Assembly (NCBI RefSeq): GCF_900188105.1
Contig: NZ_FZNP01000002.1
Span: 496,001 to 560,000, forward strand
Direction of reading: 5' to 3'
Length of the DNA: 64,000 bases
Origin: Actinomadura mexicana
Lineage (GTDB): Bacteria > Actinomycetota > Actinomycetes > Streptosporangiales > Streptosporangiaceae
The translations under genes and the position numbers were made by a program. Below, one piece after another: positions 17,966 to 26,226 of the stretch. The notes under the pieces are model-generated. The model saw nothing but the letters and a program-made list of their open reading frames with translations, was not told the DNA's origin and ran no database searches. How positions within the stretch are numbered: position 1 is the stretch's first letter; each line of letters begins with the position of its first letter.

Positions 17966-18397
17966 TCATAGCGTGGAGACGGTGTTAAGCCACTTCGGCC
18001 CTGAGCTGGGCCGTTGATGCTCTCCGTGCTTCTGCCATCTGACGCTCGAACGTGATTGGGGCGAGTCCCGTCGTTGGCGCTGTGTCTCCTGCTGGTGTTG
18101 TAGAAGTCGGCGATCCGGGTCGCGACCTTGATGCGGGCCTCGGCTCGGGTGGTGAAGCGACGCCGGCGGACGAACTTGATCCGCGGAGACCCTTAGGTGC
18201 CGCCGGACGCCTCGAAGGGCCGGCGGATCGCGGTGTCCAGCCCGGCCCGCCGACGCTGCCGCCCGATCGGCGCCTGGACCCCGATGCGCCTTCCACTTGT
18301 AGAACCAGGACTGCGAGACGCCCAGCGCCCAGCGGGCCACGGCATGGGGGACGTCGTGGCCGGTCTTCTGGTCGGCGATGAAGGCTGCCACGCTCAT
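17966..18397 (-). pseudogene. IS3-family transposase (OrfB) remnant with internal deletion
   Basis: The minus-strand frame from 18397 opens with MSVAAFIADQKTGHDVPHAV and GVSQSWFYKWK, the N-terminus of an IS3 OrfB. It continues in another frame with AIRRPFEASGGT and then a stop codon. Directly after GSPRI comes KFVRRRRFTTRAEARIKVAT and ADFYNTSRRHSA, the family's C-terminal end. The DDE catalytic core between these blocks is absent. The element is therefore dead through a large internal deletion plus a frameshift and a nonsense codon. OrfA and clear terminal inverted repeats were not found. Confidence 0.85.
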
Positions 18398-18517
18398 CGG
18401 CCCTCCACCTCCTTCCCCCAGGGGCTATTCGACACAGACGGCCAGTGGATAGCCCGTCATCTGCGCGACAACTATCCGGACCTACTGGCACTAGTGGAAG
18501 ACGAGCTGAGCCTCTAA
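18398..18517 (+). pseudogene. possible orphan 3' end of a disrupted gene
   Basis: A plus-strand frame ending with TAA at 18515-18517 reads LFDTDGQWIARHLRDNYPD followed by LLALVEDELSL, which looks protein-like. The frame is open leftwards only through the antisense of the transposase remnant, so no genuine start remains. It may be the tail of a gene broken by the insertion. I cannot identify the family. Confidence 0.3.
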
Positions 18518-19340
18518 TCCGCCAGGCCCAGCCGCACTGCCCATCGATACGGGATGTAGTTGTCCAGCACGTTGGCCGGCACCGACAACCGCTCATGGAG
18601 CTCAGGCTCGTCGTCTCGCGCGTAGAAGCGGTTCAGTCCGTCGAACAGCGCCAGCTCATACCCTAGGCCAGCACGCCTGGTTCCCACTCGTGATGGCTAG
18701 GACGCGAGGTCAAGGGCACCGTCGCCTCGATAACGATCGCCCTGGGCCGCCACGCCGCCAGATCCGCCGAGGCCAGTACGGAGACCTCAGCCCCCTCGAC
18801 ATCTACCTTCAACAGATCGAATCCTGGCTGCGCGTAATCCGACAGCACCGTCTCCAGCCGCGTCACCTCGACGCGCAACTCCTCACAACGCCATCCATCG
18901 GCAAGGTGCAGGGCCAGCACATCCCGCTCCAGAGTGCTGAGGCCACCGCCACCGGTCTTCCCCGGCCCCGGAACGATCCGGAAGAAGCTCGCCTGACCAG
19001 CCTGCTCCCCGATCGCCACGTCCAGCGTCACATCACCCGGCCGGGTAGCCCGCAAGCTCTCGAAACGCTCGGGCAGCGGCTCAATGTTGACCCCGCGCCA
19101 TCCGAGCCGGTCCACCAAGTTCTTGGTGAGTGACCCCTGAACCGGGTTCCCAGCCCCAACATCTACGAAGAATCCACCAGACTGGTCGCCGAAGGCCCGC
19201 ATCAGCACAACGTCCTCGGCGTCCCGCCATACGCGACCAGATCGCACCCAGCGGGCAGGTTCGACCCCATACCGCCAACCGTAACCACGTCGCGCTCGTC
19301 TTTGCCTCACACCACCGGGTAGCTGATTGGCGGGGCCCAT
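18514..19340 (-). pseudogene. FkbM-family methyltransferase, frameshifted
   Basis: The main frame (19340-18663) holds an FkbM SAM-dependent methyltransferase. GGFFVDVGAGNP is the SAM-binding motif, followed by LGWRGVNIEPLPERFESL, FDLLKVDVEGAEVSVL and IVIEATVP. It stops at 18663-18665 after EWEPGVLA. In the next frame the expected C-terminus continues as YELALFDGLNRFYARDDE and ends at 18514 after YRWAVRLGLAD. A single-base loss near 18660-18665 explains both facts. The upstream start is uncertain. A sequencing error could also produce this. Confidence 0.75.
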
Positions 19341-19467
19341 CCTTCATGGGGTCGTCCCTCTACAGCACCAGCCGAGACTCGGGGAGCTCGACTGCAAGGA
19401 GCCCGCGCGATGATCCCAAGACTGATGGGCCGGAGTATCTCATTCTGCCTGGCATGGCACCGCCGGA

Positions 19468-20064
19468 TTAGGTGCGGGGGCGGTCCGGGGTGCCTTCCAG
19501 CGGCCATGCCCGCTCACCGCGGGTGCGCAAGGCAGTGGCTATGCCCGCCAGGGCGTGCAGCGTCTTCGGGGCACGGGTGAGCCAGCCGCCGGTCTGGTAG
19601 CCGACGGGCCCGGGCCCGTAGTCGTGGATGAGGGCGATGTGGGAGTCGAACAGCAGGAAGTCGAAGTAACTGGACACGGGAGACGGCGGCACGAAGAACT
19701 CGATGCGCTCTCCCAGCCGGCTCCGCACCTCATAGTTGATCATCTCGTAGTGCAGGTAGTTGGTGAGCGGGTAGGAGAGCAGCCGTACCCGAGTGAACTC
19801 CAGGTTCCGCGACCTCACCTCGTCTCGAAGAGGCTGGTCCTCCATTGCCTCTTCCTCCAGGAGGCGGCGGGCCAGCGCGACATCGCCCGCTTGGAAGGCC
19901 TCCTGCGATCGGACGCTGTCGGCCTCACGGTATGACTGCCAGCACTCCAACTTGAGGAAGCGCCGCTCCGTGCGTGCCCAGGCTTCACCGAACGACTCCA
20001 GGAAGCCCTCCAAGGTGAGCCGCACACTGCCGTCCAGCGCCCACGCAGGCGGTTGATGCATCAT
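19468..20064 (-). CDS. DUF6879-like protein
   Basis: This 198-residue protein resembles the actinobacterial DUF6879 family: FLKLECWQSYRE near residue 30, VRLLSYPLTNYLHYEMINY, and FLLFDSHIALIHDY with GYQTGGWL towards the end. Function is unknown; such genes often accompany XRE regulators. ATG at 20064 overlaps the stop of the preceding gene (ATGA), so the longer frame to 20199 is rejected. It is the last gene of the leftward radical-SAM operon. Confidence 0.7.
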   Translation of the reverse strand: MMHQPPAWALDGSVRLTLEGFLESFGEAWARTERRFLKLECWQSYREADSVRSQEAFQAGDVALARRLLEEEAMEDQPLRDEVRSRNLEFTRVRLLSYPLTNYLHYEMINYEVRSRLGERIEFFVPPSPVSSYFDFLLFDSHIALIHDYGPGPVGYQTGGWLTRAPKTLHALAGIATALRTRGERAWPLEGTPDRPRT

Positions 20065-20519
20065 TCGTCCGGGGTGAGTGCCTTCGTCAGAGCGATGATC
20101 TGATTTGACGGAAAGTGGATCTGGACGAAGGCGGTTATCGTGAATCGCTCGCCTGTCCAGACGACGGGCGTGTGGAGACGCCAGGAGCCCTGGGCCCATC
20201 GGGTGGTGACGAACTCGCGGAACTGGTCATCGGCCGCCAGATCGCTGAGGAGGGCGAGCGCATCGCCGCGCGGCATCTTGAGCCAGGCCCACCCGCGGTA
20301 GTACTCGATGAAACCAGCGTTGCCCGTCGGCTCGCCGACAGACTCTACGGCGTTGCGTTCGGCTTCGACCGCCTCACCTGTGTCCTGGCAGCAGGCAGCG
20401 GTTTGCCAGCGCCTCGCCCAGATGGCGCGGACGAGGTCGACCATGGCGTTGTCGATGAGGACCGCTTCCTCCTGGTGAGGAGGAACCAGTGTTGTCGAGG
20501 GATGGACCTGGAGGGCCAT
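20061..20519 (-). CDS. 152-aa protein of unknown function, RiPP-type operon
   Basis: I do not recognise this family. It is a soluble protein with a CC pair in WQTAACCQDTGE (~residues 38-49), followed by an alpha/beta region with FIEYYRGWAWLKMP and FTITAFVQIHFP. It lies between the phosphotransferase-like gene (45 bp) and the DUF6879 gene (4-bp overlap), so it belongs to the same transcript. The two adjacent cysteines may bind metal or form a disulfide, but there is no direct evidence. Confidence 0.65.
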   Translation of the reverse strand: MALQVHPSTTLVPPHQEEAVLIDNAMVDLVRAIWARRWQTAACCQDTGEAVEAERNAVESVGEPTGNAGFIEYYRGWAWLKMPRGDALALLSDLAADDQFREFVTTRWAQGSWRLHTPVVWTGERFTITAFVQIHFPSNQIIALTKALTPDE

Positions 20520-20563
20520 ATGTGTCCTTCCAGCGTTCTTGGCGCACCGGGTTGAGGGGTGCG

Positions 20564-21325
20564 TTAGGTGGTTCGATGCTTGACCCAGCGAGTTGCTGCT
20601 GCGGCAAGCCCGGGGTGAGGTGCGTGGTCACCGATGTCTTCCCACATCGCGGCCTGCGCTTTGGCGAATGCTGTCACCGCGTCGGCGGTCGCGGCGGCGA
20701 AGAGCGGGATCTTGGACGCCCAGGCCTGTGCTTGCGCCGGATGGTGTCCGCAGGCGATGAGCCAGACGATCCAGCAGGCAGGGTCGATCCAGCGGGCTCC
20801 TCTGGTGGGCCAGGCCCAATCGAGCATGTAGGCCCGCTTGTCACTGCCGATGAGGATGTTGGTGGGTGACCAGTCGGTATGCGAGAGCCACTCGCCGGCG
20901 AACATCTCGGATTGATCGCTGTAACTCGACCAGCGTTGCTCGGCTCGCTTGAGTTCGACACCGTCAGGGGCGGGTGGCCAGTGAGCCATCATGGCGATGA
21001 TGAGTTCGAGGTCAAGGCTGGACGGCTCGTAGGACGCAGGACGGCCCTCGATGAAGCCGAACCCGTTGAGGTCCCAGCCACCTGTGATCTCCGTCCATCG
21101 AAGCGGAGCCGAGACGTTCTGGATGTGCGGGTTGATCCGGCGTTCACGTTCCTGGGTCCAGGCGCGGGGGTGATCGGTGCGCAGCCCTTTGACGAACGTG
21201 GTGTCGTTGATGATCACGGCTATCTCGGAGTTGAAGCCCTCGCTGACTGGGCGAGCAGTGATCACCGGCCCGGTGTGCTTCTCGATCAGTGCCTGCGTCT
21301 GGTGCCAGGGGAGCCGTTCGGTCAC
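20564..21325 (-). CDS. phosphotransferase (APH/choline-kinase fold)
   Basis: This 253-residue protein has the kinase core seen in aminoglycoside phosphotransferases. LSHTDWSPTNILIG carries the catalytic HxDxxxxN block (~residues 148-157), and YMLDWAWPTRGARWID supplies the metal-binding Asp. TFVKGLRTD near residue 43 is the probable Lys strand. The substrate is unknown. Its position two genes after a radical-SAM enzyme, straight after a short peptide gene, raises the possibility that it modifies the peptide or provides immunity. An ordinary small-molecule kinase is equally possible. Confidence 0.8.
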   Translation of the reverse strand: MTERLPWHQTQALIEKHTGPVITARPVSEGFNSEIAVIINDTTFVKGLRTDHPRAWTQERERRINPHIQNVSAPLRWTEITGGWDLNGFGFIEGRPASYEPSSLDLELIIAMMAHWPPAPDGVELKRAEQRWSSYSDQSEMFAGEWLSHTDWSPTNILIGSDKRAYMLDWAWPTRGARWIDPACWIVWLIACGHHPAQAQAWASKIPLFAAATADAVTAFAKAQAAMWEDIGDHAPHPGLAAAATRWVKHRTT

Positions 21326-21344
21326 ATCGGAACCGTACTGGAGG

Positions 21345-21375
21345 GGCCCTCGCCTGCGGGGATGGGCGAGGGGCC
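21345..21375 (-). terminator. intercistronic hairpin after the short peptide gene
   Basis: CCCTCGCC (21347-21354) pairs with GGCGAGGG (21365-21372), and two further G-C pairs follow after a one-base bulge. The structure sits between the peptide stop at 21399 and the phosphotransferase start at 21325. It may attenuate or stabilise the transcript, so that more peptide than downstream enzyme is made. There is no U-tract. Confidence 0.45.
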
Positions 21376-21398
21376 GTGCTGCGGTGCCCTACGCGTCG

Positions 21399-21530
21399 TC
21401 ATTGATACGGGTTGTCGTCGCCGCAGCCGAGGCCGATGGCGTATTCGGCTGCGTCATTGACATCCTCGACGATCTCGACGACGGCTTCCTCAGTCGCGGG
21501 GCCGTCCTGCACCTCGATCGTGATACTCAC
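21399..21530 (-). CDS. 43-aa candidate RiPP precursor peptide
   Basis: The peptide starts at GTG 21530, which overlaps the radical-SAM stop (GTGA), so it is translationally coupled to the enzyme. The first ~30 residues are strongly acidic and helix-prone (for example EEAVVEIVEDVNDAAEY), like a leader. The last residues, AIGLGCGDDNPYQ, contain Gly, one Cys, Asp/Asn, Tyr and Gln and look like a core. Size, acidity and an adjacent rSAM/SPASM gene are standard for rSAM-modified RiPPs. I do not recognise the precursor family. The product could carry a Cys- or Tyr-based crosslink, but this is inference. Confidence 0.7.
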   Translation of the reverse strand: MSITIEVQDGPATEEAVVEIVEDVNDAAEYAIGLGCGDDNPYQ

Positions 21531-22660
21531 TGGGATACCTCCTCTCGGGGCTCTTGGTGCTGGCAGTAGGTGGCCAGCGGGGCTTTGGCTTTGCGGTAGA
21601 GCTGCACCAGCGGCATGCACGTCCCACATGTGCTCTGGAGCCTGCAGCCGGTGCATCCGCCCTGGCGGCGCAGCAGGTCGTCGCTGATGCCGCCCAGGCG
21701 TTGGAGCCCTTGTGGCCCCTCGCGTACCAGGTCGATGTTGGGGTCACGGCCGATCTTGCAGATGCTCGCCCGGCCGAACGGGTCGACGTGGAACGACGTG
21801 TGCCCCGCGTCGCAGCCGGTGAAGGGTGCCCGCTTGCTCAGGAACTGGGGTGACTGGGACGGCAGGTTCTCAGCACCACCGTGGATGGTCGGGGACATGT
21901 TGGCGTACTCGCGATGTCGTAGCCCGAACCGTTCGGCCAGTTGCCGCATGAGGTGGAGTTCATGGGCATTGCGGTTGGTGATGATCAGGCTCAGATCCAG
22001 CTGGAGGCCGGCCTCGTGCGCCGCCGACAGCCCGCGCATGAACTTGCGGAAGGAGCCGGGCCTCCGGGTGAGGCCGTCGTAGGTCTCCGCTGTAGCGCCA
22101 TAGACGCTCAGGCTCATCTTGCTCGGCCTGTAGGTCGTCAGCAGGTCGAGCATTTTGGGGTTGGCCAGCCGGGAGCCGTTGGTCAAGATCTCCACCATCA
22201 TGCCCAGTTCGTAGGCCTTGGTGTGGACGGCGGCGAACAGCCGATCCACCATCGGCTCCCCACCTGTGAGCTGGAGCCAGAGGACGCCGGCATCCCGGAT
22301 TGCCTCCAGCAAGCGCTCACGCTCGGGCCAGCCCAGGCCATCGAAGGTCTTGAGGCCGAGGTAGCAGTGCTCACAGTCGTAGTTGCAACCAAGATTCAGC
22401 TCATAGGTCGCCTTGCCGAATTCGTGGTTCGACTCGCAGCGGATGAGCAGGTGATCGCCGGGCGGCTGCCCGTGAAGGTCGATCCCCCAGGCGGTTCGGG
22501 CGGCTGCTGTCAGCCAATCAGGAAGCACCTCGGCGTCGGCAAGTGCCCGGTAGGCCCCCTGCGAAATCTTGATTCCTCGGGTCTCTCCTGGCATCAGCAC
22601 TAGGAAGCCGCCTAGGAATGGACTTGCGATTAATTGGTACATCTGGCCCGTCCCGTACAT
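21527..22660 (-). CDS. radical SAM/SPASM peptide-modifying enzyme
   Basis: This 377-residue enzyme has the radical-SAM cluster motif CNYDCEHC (Cys92, Cys96, Cys99) and LTGGEPM for SAM binding. Its C-terminus carries a cysteine-rich SPASM/twitch region (GCDAG, ICKIG, CTGC, CGTC and a final Cys) for auxiliary iron-sulfur clusters. The first ~75 residues could form a peptide-recognition domain. Proteins of this build install C-S, C-C or C-O crosslinks in ribosomal peptides. The partner is probably the 43-aa peptide encoded in a 4-bp overlap. ATG at 22660 follows GAGG; ATG 22642 is an alternative. Confidence 0.85.
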   Translation of the reverse strand: MYGTGQMYQLIASPFLGGFLVLMPGETRGIKISQGAYRALADAEVLPDWLTAAARTAWGIDLHGQPPGDHLLIRCESNHEFGKATYELNLGCNYDCEHCYLGLKTFDGLGWPERERLLEAIRDAGVLWLQLTGGEPMVDRLFAAVHTKAYELGMMVEILTNGSRLANPKMLDLLTTYRPSKMSLSVYGATAETYDGLTRRPGSFRKFMRGLSAAHEAGLQLDLSLIITNRNAHELHLMRQLAERFGLRHREYANMSPTIHGGAENLPSQSPQFLSKRAPFTGCDAGHTSFHVDPFGRASICKIGRDPNIDLVREGPQGLQRLGGISDDLLRRQGGCTGCRLQSTCGTCMPLVQLYRKAKAPLATYCQHQEPREEVSQ

Positions 22661-22730
22661 ATCGCCTCGGCTTGAATCCGTCGGACGCGTTGCGGCGCGA
22701 CGTCCAAGACGTTAAAACCGCAGGAGGGGT

Positions 22731-22758
22731 GCGACCCGGAAAGAAATTCCGGGGTCGC
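22731..22758. promoter_or_regulatory. inverted repeat in the rSAM/XRE divergent region
   Basis: GCGACCCGGAA (22731-22741) is mirrored by TTCCGGGGTCGC (22747-22758), with one extra G in the right arm. It lies in the 111-bp gap between the divergent radical-SAM and XRE genes, 13 bp before the XRE start. A binding site for the adjacent XRE protein is the natural guess. Confidence 0.4.
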
Positions 22759-22771
22759 CTGACAGGGGGCT

Positions 22772-24001
22772 GTGATGTCCGATCACTTGCAGCACCTATC
22801 ACCAGGGCAGCGCGTGGCCTGGCACCGCGTCCGGCGGGGCATGTCTCAAGAGGTCTTGGCCGGCCTGGTCGGACGGACCGAGGACTGGCTCAGCAAGATC
22901 GAGAATGATCGTGCGGCTTTGGACAGACTCTCGATCATCAGGGCACTCGCCGATGCCCTGCGCATCTCCGTCTTCGACATCATCGACCCACACCCTGCCG
23001 AGTCGACGCGCCGTGAGCCGTCCCACCTGGACGTCAGCGCGGTCCGTTCTGCGCTCACCGACTACCGGCAACTGTCCCCACTGCTGGCGGCGATCGAAGC
23101 AGAGCCCGAACCGCCCCGGCTGGAGGTACTTCGCCGCGATGTGGCAGACGTGATGGCCGCCTATCAGCATTCACGCTACGGACAACTGCTCGCCCGCCTG
23201 CCCACGCTGCTCACCCAGACCCACCTCGCTGCCAGGGAAGCCCGCGAGGAACAGCGGCCGAACGCCGATCGGCTCGCCGCCCTTGCCAACCAGTCGGCCG
23301 CGATGCTGCTCACCAAGCTTGGTGAGGCCGACCTCGCCTGGATCGCTGCTCAGCGCGGACTGACAGCGGCCGAACGCACCGCAGACCCCACGATCATTGG
23401 GTCGCTGTTCCGCTCGGTGATCCACGCCCTGCACTCCCAAGGCCGCCTCGACGAGGCAGCGACAATGGCCCAGCATGCGTCGCGATACCTGCAACACCAG
23501 CATGGTGATCGCTCACCTACGCTGCTGTCGATTCACGGAACCCTGCTACTCCCCGGAGCCGTCGCCGCCGCCCGCGCCCACAACCGAGCCGATGCCATGG
23601 GCTACCTGAGACAAGCCGAGCAGATGGCCGACGCACTCGGCGCGGACGCCAACCACCTGTGGACGGCGTTCGGCCCCACGAACGTGCGGATCCACCGCGT
23701 CACTGCAGCCATGGCGCTGGGTGATGTCCCCACCGCGCTCGACCTCATTCCAGGCATCACCACCGCCCACCTACCTGTCGAACGTTCGGTCCGCCACAGC
23801 CTTGAAGTCGTCAACGCCTACCGGGCCCGTAACAAGGTCGATGAGGCCATCAGTGAACTGCTCACCGCTGAGCGCCGGGCTGCCGAACAGGTCCACGCCC
23901 ACGTCATGAGCCGCCAACTCGTCCACCAGCTCCGCGGCACTGCTACCGGCAAGAGAAGCCGCCTCCTGGCTGATCTCGCACGCCGAATGAGCATCATCTA
24001 G
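22772..24001 (+). CDS. XRE regulator with TPR-like C-terminal region
   Basis: The N-terminal ~65 residues form an XRE helix-turn-helix: RVAWHRVRRGMSQEVLAGLV then WLSKIENDRAALDRL. The remaining ~330 residues are helical repeats resembling tetratricopeptide units (for example QSAAMLLTKLGEADLAWIAA and GRLDEAATMAQHASRYL). Actinobacterial proteins of this design often control neighbouring peptide or antibiotic clusters. It is divergent from the rSAM gene and 24 bp upstream of the NUDIX gene. The start is GTG 22772 or ATG 22775. Confidence 0.85.
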   Translation: MMSDHLQHLSPGQRVAWHRVRRGMSQEVLAGLVGRTEDWLSKIENDRAALDRLSIIRALADALRISVFDIIDPHPAESTRREPSHLDVSAVRSALTDYRQLSPLLAAIEAEPEPPRLEVLRRDVADVMAAYQHSRYGQLLARLPTLLTQTHLAAREAREEQRPNADRLAALANQSAAMLLTKLGEADLAWIAAQRGLTAAERTADPTIIGSLFRSVIHALHSQGRLDEAATMAQHASRYLQHQHGDRSPTLLSIHGTLLLPGAVAAARAHNRADAMGYLRQAEQMADALGADANHLWTAFGPTNVRIHRVTAAMALGDVPTALDLIPGITTAHLPVERSVRHSLEVVNAYRARNKVDEAISELLTAERRAAEQVHAHVMSRQLVHQLRGTATGKRSRLLADLARRMSII

Positions 24002-24025
24002 CCCGATCTCCTACGCTCAACACCC

Positions 24026-24493
24026 GTGACCGATGACCCGGCAGCAACCTTCGCCCGCGCCCGAGCGGCGGCAGGTGTCCTGTTCTTCAACGATCAAGAC
24101 CACATCATGCTGGTCGAGCCGTCCTACAAGGACTATCGCGACATCCCTGGCGGCTACGTCGAGCGCGACGAGACCCCCTACCAAGCCGCGAAGCGCGAAG
24201 TCGCTGAAGAACTAGGTATCCGCCCGGAGATCGGGCGACTCCTGGTCGCCGACTGGGCGCCTAACGAAGCCGAAGGCGACAAAATCCTCTTCCTCTTCGA
24301 TGGCGGCACCCTCACCACCGACCACCTCAATGCCATCCGCCTTGAACCCAGCGAACTGGTCGGCTGCCATTTCCACGACATCGCCCAGATCAACGACCTG
24401 ACCATCCCGCGTCTCGCTCGCCGTCTTCTCCACGCCCACGCCGCCCACCGCGACGGCAGCACCCGCTACCTCGAACACGGGGAACGTACTTGA
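24026..24493 (+). CDS. NUDIX hydrolase
   Basis: This 155-residue protein has a complete NUDIX box from Gly43 to Ile65: GX5E, then KREVAEELGI, which matches REUXEEXGU. These enzymes hydrolyse nucleoside diphosphates linked to another moiety; the exact substrate is not predictable. The start is GTG 24026. It follows the XRE gene by 24 bp and is probably co-transcribed with it. A link to the peptide locus is positional only. Confidence 0.88.
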   Translation: MTDDPAATFARARAAAGVLFFNDQDHIMLVEPSYKDYRDIPGGYVERDETPYQAAKREVAEELGIRPEIGRLLVADWAPNEAEGDKILFLFDGGTLTTDHLNAIRLEPSELVGCHFHDIAQINDLTIPRLARRLLHAHAAHRDGSTRYLEHGERT

Positions 24494-24581
24494 GCAAGCA
24501 AGACTGACCCTGTAGTGACCAGCGCGGCGGAGTCCAAGGTCAGGGAAGGACGCCAGCGTGTCCACGCCGGCGGCGTGATGG

Positions 24582-25757
24582 TCATGACCGTGCCGCGAGT
24601 AGGGTGGCGCGGTCGAAGCGGGCGATGAGGCCCGTTTTCCGGTGGTGCTTTCGGCGCAGGTGCGTGAGCCGTGCAGTGAACTCCTGGCGGAGGCCTGCAC
24701 GCTCGGCGATGGCCCGCAGGTCTTTGAGGATCTCGACGGCCACGTCGTAGTCGGACGGTTTGCGGGCATCGATCAGTTCGTCGACCCGTGCCCAGGTGAT
24801 TTCCGGGTCGCGGGCGATGGCTTCGAGTCGCTTCTCGCGGGCCGCCGCGCGTTGTTGCTCGCGGCGGGCCTCCTGCTCCGCACGTGCCGCCTCGGCCTGC
24901 CGTTCACGCTCGTGGCGGAGTGCGGCAGCGGCGTCCAGCAACTCGGCCACCGTGCGGCGCGGACGGTCGTCTCTCGCGGCATCTGGTTCGCCGCGGAACA
25001 GGCGGAGTAGCTCCATCTGGACCTGAGGCCCTTGCCCTTGCGCGACCCGGAGGAGGAGAGCCCGCCCCTCCTTCGGGGGCAGTTCTTCGATCCACTTGGC
25101 GAGCCGGCCAGGGTCGTCCTTGGCCTCGGCCAGGGGCGGACTCTTCTGGGCGGCGACCCGGAGCAGGTCGGAGTCGAGGCGGAGGAAGTCGGCGAGAGCG
25201 CTCTGGGGAGCGGTCAGGGCACGCAGCCCCGCAGGCACCGGCGGTTCGAGTTCGTCGTCCTCGTCCTGGTCGAAGGCGTCTTCGTCGCGTTCCCAGGTTC
25301 CGTAGGCCGCGAGCCAAGCGAGGTAGAGCGGACGCAGGTCCCCGGCGGCGAGTTCGGTGCGGACTCCGATGATCGCCGACAGGGAGTCGTCGGCGCCCTC
25401 AATCCAGTCGCCGCCCTCGTCCTGGCTGGTCAGGTCCAGGATGAGGTGCTTGTCGGAAACCTCTGCGGTGACATAGGGGTCGATGCAGTACCGCTCGGCG
25501 ACCTTGAGGGGTAGCAGGCTGCGAGGAAGGCGAAGCATCACCTGGTGGGTGCCCCAGTTGGTGACGTACAGGTGGGCGTCGTAGTAGCGCCGCATCATCG
25601 TCCGCGGACTACCCCGGAAATCACCCCAGTGGTACTCGTTCGTGAAACTGGTGGCGGTGATCCGTGCCCGAGTGGACAGAGCGCGGACTTCGGCCTGCTG
25701 CCGCTCGTCCAGAGGCTGGTCGACGGCCAGGAACTCGTAGTACTGGTATTCGCTCAT
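24582..25757 (-). CDS. conserved actinobacterial protein of unknown function
   Basis: This 391-residue protein begins MSEYQYYEFLAVDQPLDE, then RARITATSFTNEYHWGDFRG, an N-terminus widely conserved in actinomycete genomes near SWIM-type genes. Residues ~165-180 are highly acidic (DEDAFDQDEDDELEPP). Residues ~285-325 form a long charged coiled coil rich in Arg, Glu and Ala. The C-terminus, HHRKTGLIARFDRATLL, resembles the end of the 415-aa protein encoded divergently nearby. No enzymatic motif is visible. It lies 13 bp downstream of the 103-aa protein gene and probably forms an operon with it. Confidence 0.75.
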   Translation of the reverse strand: MSEYQYYEFLAVDQPLDERQQAEVRALSTRARITATSFTNEYHWGDFRGSPRTMMRRYYDAHLYVTNWGTHQVMLRLPRSLLPLKVAERYCIDPYVTAEVSDKHLILDLTSQDEGGDWIEGADDSLSAIIGVRTELAAGDLRPLYLAWLAAYGTWERDEDAFDQDEDDELEPPVPAGLRALTAPQSALADFLRLDSDLLRVAAQKSPPLAEAKDDPGRLAKWIEELPPKEGRALLLRVAQGQGPQVQMELLRLFRGEPDAARDDRPRRTVAELLDAAAALRHERERQAEAARAEQEARREQQRAAAREKRLEAIARDPEITWARVDELIDARKPSDYDVAVEILKDLRAIAERAGLRQEFTARLTHLRRKHHRKTGLIARFDRATLLAARS

Positions 25758-25769
25758 CTTCGCTCGTCG

Positions 25770-26081
25770 TCAGCAGGCCCAGTGTCGGTAAGCGTCGATC
25801 CATTCGGCGCCCGCCGGGTGTGGCGTTGGAAGCGGCAGATCTAGAAGCCCGATGGCCTGCCGGTGCTTGCCGCGGGTGCAGATCCCAACGATCTCGCCAC
25901 CAGGCGAAAGATCAATCTTCGTGACGGTCTTCTCGACCCCCAGGACCGTGGTCTGGAAGGGCACGATCACCTGCTCTTCCAGCAGGCAATGGAACGCGGC
26001 GTGTTGCTCGTGCTCGTCGTAAGCGTCGACGATCGCCTGCTCGACCAGGGCGTCCAATTCGGCATCGCTCAGGCTTGTCAC
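25770..26081 (-). CDS. small conserved protein paired with the 391-aa protein
   Basis: The 103-residue product from GTG 26081 starts VTSLSDAELDALVEQAIVDA and continues with DEHEQHAAFH and FQTTVLGVEKTVTKIDL. It matches a small family sometimes annotated as calcium-binding and often found beside the 391-aa type of gene. A longer frame from TTG 26141 exists but would add an unconserved N-terminus. The later half is beta-rich (GEIVGICTRG). The biochemical role is unknown. Confidence 0.65.
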   Translation of the reverse strand: MTSLSDAELDALVEQAIVDAYDEHEQHAAFHCLLEEQVIVPFQTTVLGVEKTVTKIDLSPGGEIVGICTRGKHRQAIGLLDLPLPTPHPAGAEWIDAYRHWAC

Positions 26082-26226
26082 CCTGGTGAGGGTAGTGAGG
26101 ACGGACTGAGGATGTGAGGTTTCGCCCGACCCGACGATCAATGGGTGGCGCGGTCCTCGGCTCGGAACCCTGGGTGCGCGGGATGTCGGCGCTCAGCGGG
26201 TTCCGCCGTTCGGCTTGAATGGCTCT

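Noticed and set aside
21399..21656. A longer 85-aa frame through the candidate precursor
   Set aside because: The upstream part is an out-of-frame reading of the rSAM C-terminus; the GTG at 21530 with its 4-bp overlap gives the natural 43-aa peptide.
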